A stretch of 64,000 bases of DNA, taken from contig USJL01000008.1 in the NCBI GenBank assembly GCA_900555015.1, forward strand, positions 7,811-71,810, read 5' to 3'. Made by a program: the position numbers and the translations under genes. The first letter of the stretch is position 1. Every line of letters starts with the position of its first letter. A model generated the notes under the pieces. That model made no database searches. It was not told where the DNA came from and worked only from the letters and a program-made list of their open reading frames with translations. The stretch comes from an uncultured Oscillospiraceae bacterium (lineage in GTDB: Bacteria; Bacillota; Clostridia; Oscillospirales; Acutalibacteraceae). Positions 61,467 to 64,000 of the stretch are shown piece after piece.

Positions 61467-61961
61467 CAATACTAATCTCAAAATAAAAATATCAATTGCA
61501 ACTGATAAAAACATAGATGATATTGTAAATTTAAGAGTTGAAATGCAAATTAAAGATTGAAAAAAAACACTAAATACAGATTATACATTCTATTCAAAAG
61601 AATTTGCACAAGTAACCAAAAATTTTTAGTTAATAATTTAAACCAAACTATTTTCTTTTCAATACTTTATATCGAGAACGAACCTATCGCTATGGCAGCA
61701 ATAGAACAACAAAATGAACTGCCACAAATTACTATCTGCACCAACAAAAACGGTAAACACTGCTCATTAGTAAGTGTATATACAGTACCTAACTATCGTG
61801 GTAACGGCTATCAGCAAAAAGTAATTACTTATTTGCTTGAATTTGCAAAATCAAAGGGGTTTACGGATATTACACTTACAACAAATACACCTGATGCGAT
61901 ACATATTTATGAGAAATTTGGTTTTAAATACATTCCGAAAAAATATTTTTTATCTTTATAA
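61456..61961 (+). pseudogene. Broken GNAT acetyltransferase gene
   Basis: The reading frame opens with ATG 61456 (MINNNTNLKIKISIATDKN) and is interrupted by an in-frame TGA at 61558-61560. Translation would continue in frame as KKTLNTDYTFYSKEFAQVTKNF until a TAG near 61627-61629. Homology then resumes in another frame with NNLNQTIFFSILYIENEP, the acetyl-CoA loop VPNYRGNGYQQKV and NTPDAIHIYEKFGFKYI, ending at 61961. The frame shift falls in the AAAAATTTTT homopolymer. TGA is used as an ordinary stop elsewhere, so recoding is unlikely. It overlaps the grpB end by 11 nt and is the decaying last gene of the operon. Confidence 0.8.
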
Positions 61962-61996
61962 TAGAAAATTTTATGAACGTAATAAGTAATAAAAAC

Positions 61997-62019
61997 GCCC
62001 TCTACAAGCCGTAGGGGGC
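61997..62019 (+). other. Hairpin downstream of the GNAT pseudogene
   Basis: GCCCTCTAC and GTAGGGGGC form a 9-bp stem with a 5-nt loop. It is followed by AAACTTGACA and not a T-run, so it is a poor terminator. The sequence recalls GTAGGGGC-type interspersed repeats of some clostridial genomes. Confidence 0.5.
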
Positions 62020-62023
62020 AAAC

Positions 62024-62052
62024 TTGACAACACATTAAAAAAATGATACAAT
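62024..62052 (+). promoter_or_regulatory. Orphan promoter
   Basis: A perfect TTGACA, a 17-nt spacer and TACAAT with an extended TGA. The nearest downstream gene in the same direction starts at 62436, about 380 nt away. Confidence 0.8.
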
Positions 62053-62224
62053 TATACAAAATAAATATTTTATCTAATTAAGGGGAGAAAAAAACAATTA
62101 ATAGGTAATACGATAATTTATTGTACTGTACTGATAATTAGGCATTACACATAGAAATCAATAAATAATGATTAACTAAAATTTAAAATAAAACTATACA
62201 ACATATGTTTTTATATAACACAAA

Positions 62225-62238
62225 TTATTTGCAAATAA
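62225..62238. repeat. 14-nt palindrome TTATTTGCAAATAA
   Basis: A perfect palindrome in the gene-free stretch. A related TATTGCAAATA element lies about 45 nt downstream. It may be a protein-binding site, or chance in AT-rich DNA. Confidence 0.35.
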
Positions 62239-62435
62239 AAAATCGATTTAAAAAATTATAATTAAGTATTTATTGCAAATATAAGTAATTTATAAATCAA
62301 TAAAAACCTATAACACATTAATTCCAATAAAAAATATATAAAAACATTGTAAATAATACTATTTATTCATTATTCCCTAATAAAAATACAAATCTTAATT
62401 TTATGAAACTGTTTCACAAAAGAGAAGAGGTCATC

Positions 62436-63401
62436 ATGAAACATAACGAATTTAATGAACTTCCTGTTTTAGTTCAACAATATCTTCAATATATAGAAGT
62501 TGTTAAAGGACATTCTACGCAAACTGTTGATGAATACGCATCTGATTTACGAACTTTTTTTAGATTCTTGGCTAAAAACAAAGGTTTATGCAATATTAAT
62601 GAGGATGATGAAAACATCGACTTATCCCCTATTGATATTAATTTTATAAAAAAAATTACTTTAAATGATGCGTATCAATTTTTAATATATTTAAAAAACA
62701 CAAGAGATAATAACGAATCAACTCGTGCACGAAAAGTAATTTCCATTCGCAGATTTTTTACCTATTTAAGCGATAATTTAGGTATTATCGAAAATAATCC
62801 AATGAAAAATCTGGATATTCCAAAAACAAAAAAAGCTCTTCCTAAATATTTAACATTGGAAGAAGCCGAAAAACTTTTGTCTGTTATTGACGGACCTTAT
62901 AAAGAGCGTGATTATGCAATAATTACATTATTTTTAAATTGCGGAATGCGTCTGTCGGAATTAGTGTCAATTAATTATAATGACATTAAAACAGACGGCG
63001 CTCTTATAATTACCGGTAAAGGAAATAAAGAGCGCAAAATTTATTTAAATAATGCCTGTTTAAAAGCGATTAACGAATATCTTAAAGTTAAACCGGTAGA
63101 CGGAGTTAAAGATAAAGCCTTGTTTTTAAGTTCACGCAATCAAAGAATCAGTCCAAAAACTGTTCAGCATATAGTTTATACGTATTTGGATAAGGCGGGA
63201 TTTGGAAATCGAGGATTATCTGTTCATAAATTAAGGCATACAGCAGCAACATTAATGTACCAACACGGAAATGTAGACCTTTTGCTTCTTAAAGAAATTT
63301 TAGGCCATGAAAATTTAGGAACAACAGAAATCTATACACATATTGCTAACGAAGAGCTGAAAAAAGCAATAGATTCGAATCCCCTTAATCAAGAGAAATA
63401 A
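62436..63401 (+). CDS. Tyrosine recombinase XerC/XerD-like
   Basis: A 321-aa site-specific recombinase. The N-terminal SAM-like domain is in the first 110 residues (LVQQYLQYIEVVKGHSTQTVDEY cited as YIEVVKGHSTQTV). The catalytic set is complete: Arg in GMRLSELV, Lys in GKGNKERK, His-x-x-Arg in HKLRHTAA, His in LGHENL and Tyr in TTEIYTH. The start is ATG 62436 with AGAGG at 62426-62430; the ATG at 62403 is a less likely extension. Its length and form suit chromosome dimer resolution, but it could belong to a mobile element; no integrase-type att site is seen. It overlaps convergent spoIIM by 17 nt. Confidence 0.88.
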   Translation: MKHNEFNELPVLVQQYLQYIEVVKGHSTQTVDEYASDLRTFFRFLAKNKGLCNINEDDENIDLSPIDINFIKKITLNDAYQFLIYLKNTRDNNESTRARKVISIRRFFTYLSDNLGIIENNPMKNLDIPKTKKALPKYLTLEEAEKLLSVIDGPYKERDYAIITLFLNCGMRLSELVSINYNDIKTDGALIITGKGNKERKIYLNNACLKAINEYLKVKPVDGVKDKALFLSSRNQRISPKTVQHIVYTYLDKAGFGNRGLSVHKLRHTAATLMYQHGNVDLLLLKEILGHENLGTTEIYTHIANEELKKAIDSNPLNQEK

Positions 63402-63996
63402 TAGTTCCCAATGCCTGAGATAAGCCGGTATTTATAAAAGCAATTAAAATAATTATAAGTCCATACATCACAAAATTTTTCAGATACAGTTTATAATCCA
63501 CATTATCGGCTGTATCTGATTTTTTTATTGTAATATTATAAATTCTTTTACTTAGTACATAACTTTTTGAAATAGTTTGAATTAAAACTGTTAAAAACAA
63601 GCATGCAAAAGGAGCAACCATTAATAAAGCAAAGCCAAATCCTTTTATCCCGTATGTTATGTAATAATATGATATTTCCATGCCAATATAGCCGCCAAAG
63701 AAAAAAGGTATTAAATTCATAAATGGAAATCCGATTAAGCATATCCCCATCAAAACGGAAACAGCAAATATTAAAAAATAAAAACTTAAATTATTAATTA
63801 ATTCCTGACCAAAAGTAAGCTTTACTACCGAAAATAAAGAATTTAATACATCACTTTCTAACCGTTTATATACAAATGAGCCGCATAACAAACCTGCAGA
63901 ATAAAATAATACCGAATATATTAAAACATTATTTCTTTTTATAAATTCAAATAAATCAAAATCTGTATTTTTTGCTTTTATTTCAAATTTTTCCAT
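63385..63996 (-). CDS. spoIIM: Stage II sporulation protein M
   Basis: SpoIIM is part of the SpoIIDMP complex that drives engulfment during sporulation by remodelling peptidoglycan. The 203-aa protein has about five hydrophobic segments, including LFYSAGLLCGSFVY, FLIFAVSVLMGICLIGFP and ALLMVAPFACLFLTV. The start is an ATG at 63996, only 4 nt from the window edge, so the ribosome binding site lies outside. Its 3' end overlaps the convergent recombinase gene. In Bacillus spoIIM also lies near a xerD homologue (ripX). Confidence 0.88.
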   Translation of the reverse strand: MEKFEIKAKNTDFDLFEFIKRNNVLIYSVLFYSAGLLCGSFVYKRLESDVLNSLFSVVKLTFGQELINNLSFYFLIFAVSVLMGICLIGFPFMNLIPFFFGGYIGMEISYYYITYGIKGFGFALLMVAPFACLFLTVLIQTISKSYVLSKRIYNITIKKSDTADNVDYKLYLKNFVMYGLIIILIAFINTGLSQALGTIISLD

Positions 63997-64000
63997 TATT

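Larger units (their letters stand above)
61962..62435. other. AT-rich intergenic stretch without a gene
   Basis: 474 bp with no reading frame that has a start and ribosome binding site. It holds a hairpin (61997-62019), a near-perfect promoter (62024-62052), a Shine-Dalgarno-like AAGGGGAG at 62083-62090 that is not followed by a start codon, and a 14-nt palindrome (62225-62238). It may be a decayed gene, a non-coding RNA or a long xerC leader. Confidence 0.7.

Noticed and set aside
61558..61560. TGA in the GNAT gene read as tryptophan or selenocysteine
   Set aside because: TGA is used as a stop in potB and tilS here, no SECIS-like hairpin is evident, and a second frame break follows.
62225..62238. 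Palindrome near the Xer gene as a dif site
   Set aside because: It lacks the two 11-nt arms and 6-nt centre of known dif sites, and palindromes of this kind arise easily in AT-rich DNA.
62436..63401. Recombinase as integrase of a mobile element
   Set aside because: It has XerCD length and no phage or transposon genes nearby; conserved proximity to spoIIM argues for a housekeeping role, though not finally.
1..64000. CRISPR array, insertion sequence or prophage
   Set aside because: No series of spaced direct repeats, no transposase and no phage structural gene was seen in any part of the window.

Overview
The window is AT-rich DNA from a Gram-positive, endospore-forming anaerobe, most likely a member of the Clostridia (an Oscillospiraceae/Ruminococcaceae-like lineage by gene content; this placement is inference). 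The evidence is low-GC coding sequence, Bacillota-type ribosome binding sites, sporulation genes (spoIIR, spoIIM, cwlD, an M50 SpoIVFB-like protease), a six-subunit Rnf complex with ApbE, and near-consensus housekeeping promoters, most with a spacer of exactly 17 nt.

Layout. 1-4.9 kb: the end of an unidentified gene, then potABCD (polyamine ABC importer) and a HAD phosphatase. 4.9-9 kb: a tRNA-Leu, a FliB-like cysteine-rich protein, a ROK sugar kinase, two poorly known genes and RNase HI. 9-16 kb: RNase J, rplI, dnaB, tilS, ftsH. 16-20.5 kb: a divergent type IIA topoisomerase pair. 20.5-28 kb: secG, a DEDDh exonuclease, a class A PBP, ruvX, a small M50 protease, a radical SAM protein with its DUF2344 partner, and rplS behind a structured leader. 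28-32 kb: rbgA, rnhB, yraN, thrC, a 55-aa DUF1540 protein and a phosphoesterase. 32.7-42 kb: tig, clpP, clpX, lon, ysxC, a DAP-decarboxylase-family gene, a TrpR-like regulator, a methyltransferase and hslO. 42.3-42.8 kb: five tRNAs (Val, Asp, Phe, Gly, Cys). 42.9-50.4 kb: a membrane protein with an internal duplication, an HD hydrolase, UPF0210 plus ACT, a PHP phosphatase, an Lrp regulator, an aminotransferase, ispE and spoIIR. 50.4-53.9 kb: two tRNA-Leu genes, a 2-hydroxyacid dehydrogenase, cwlD and radA. 54-61.5 kb: rnfCDGEAB-apbE-NusG_II-Gx-grpB, ending in a broken GNAT gene. 62-64 kb: a gene-poor AT-rich stretch with an orphan promoter, then a Xer recombinase convergent with spoIIM.

Most of the window is conserved housekeeping in compact, often translationally coupled operons. 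tig-clpP-clpX-lon forms a protein folding and quality-control block. The Rnf operon pairs an ion-pumping ferredoxin:NAD oxidoreductase with its own flavin transferase. I found no CRISPR array, insertion sequence, prophage or recognisable defence island. The less ordinary items are the divergent topoisomerase pair, a PotD-like protein with a C-terminal membrane anchor, the duplicated Lys/Ala-rich membrane protein at 42.9 kb, the decaying end of the Rnf operon with the orphan promoter beyond it, and a possible mRNA hairpin at the spoIIR start. None of these amounts to a demonstrated new system.
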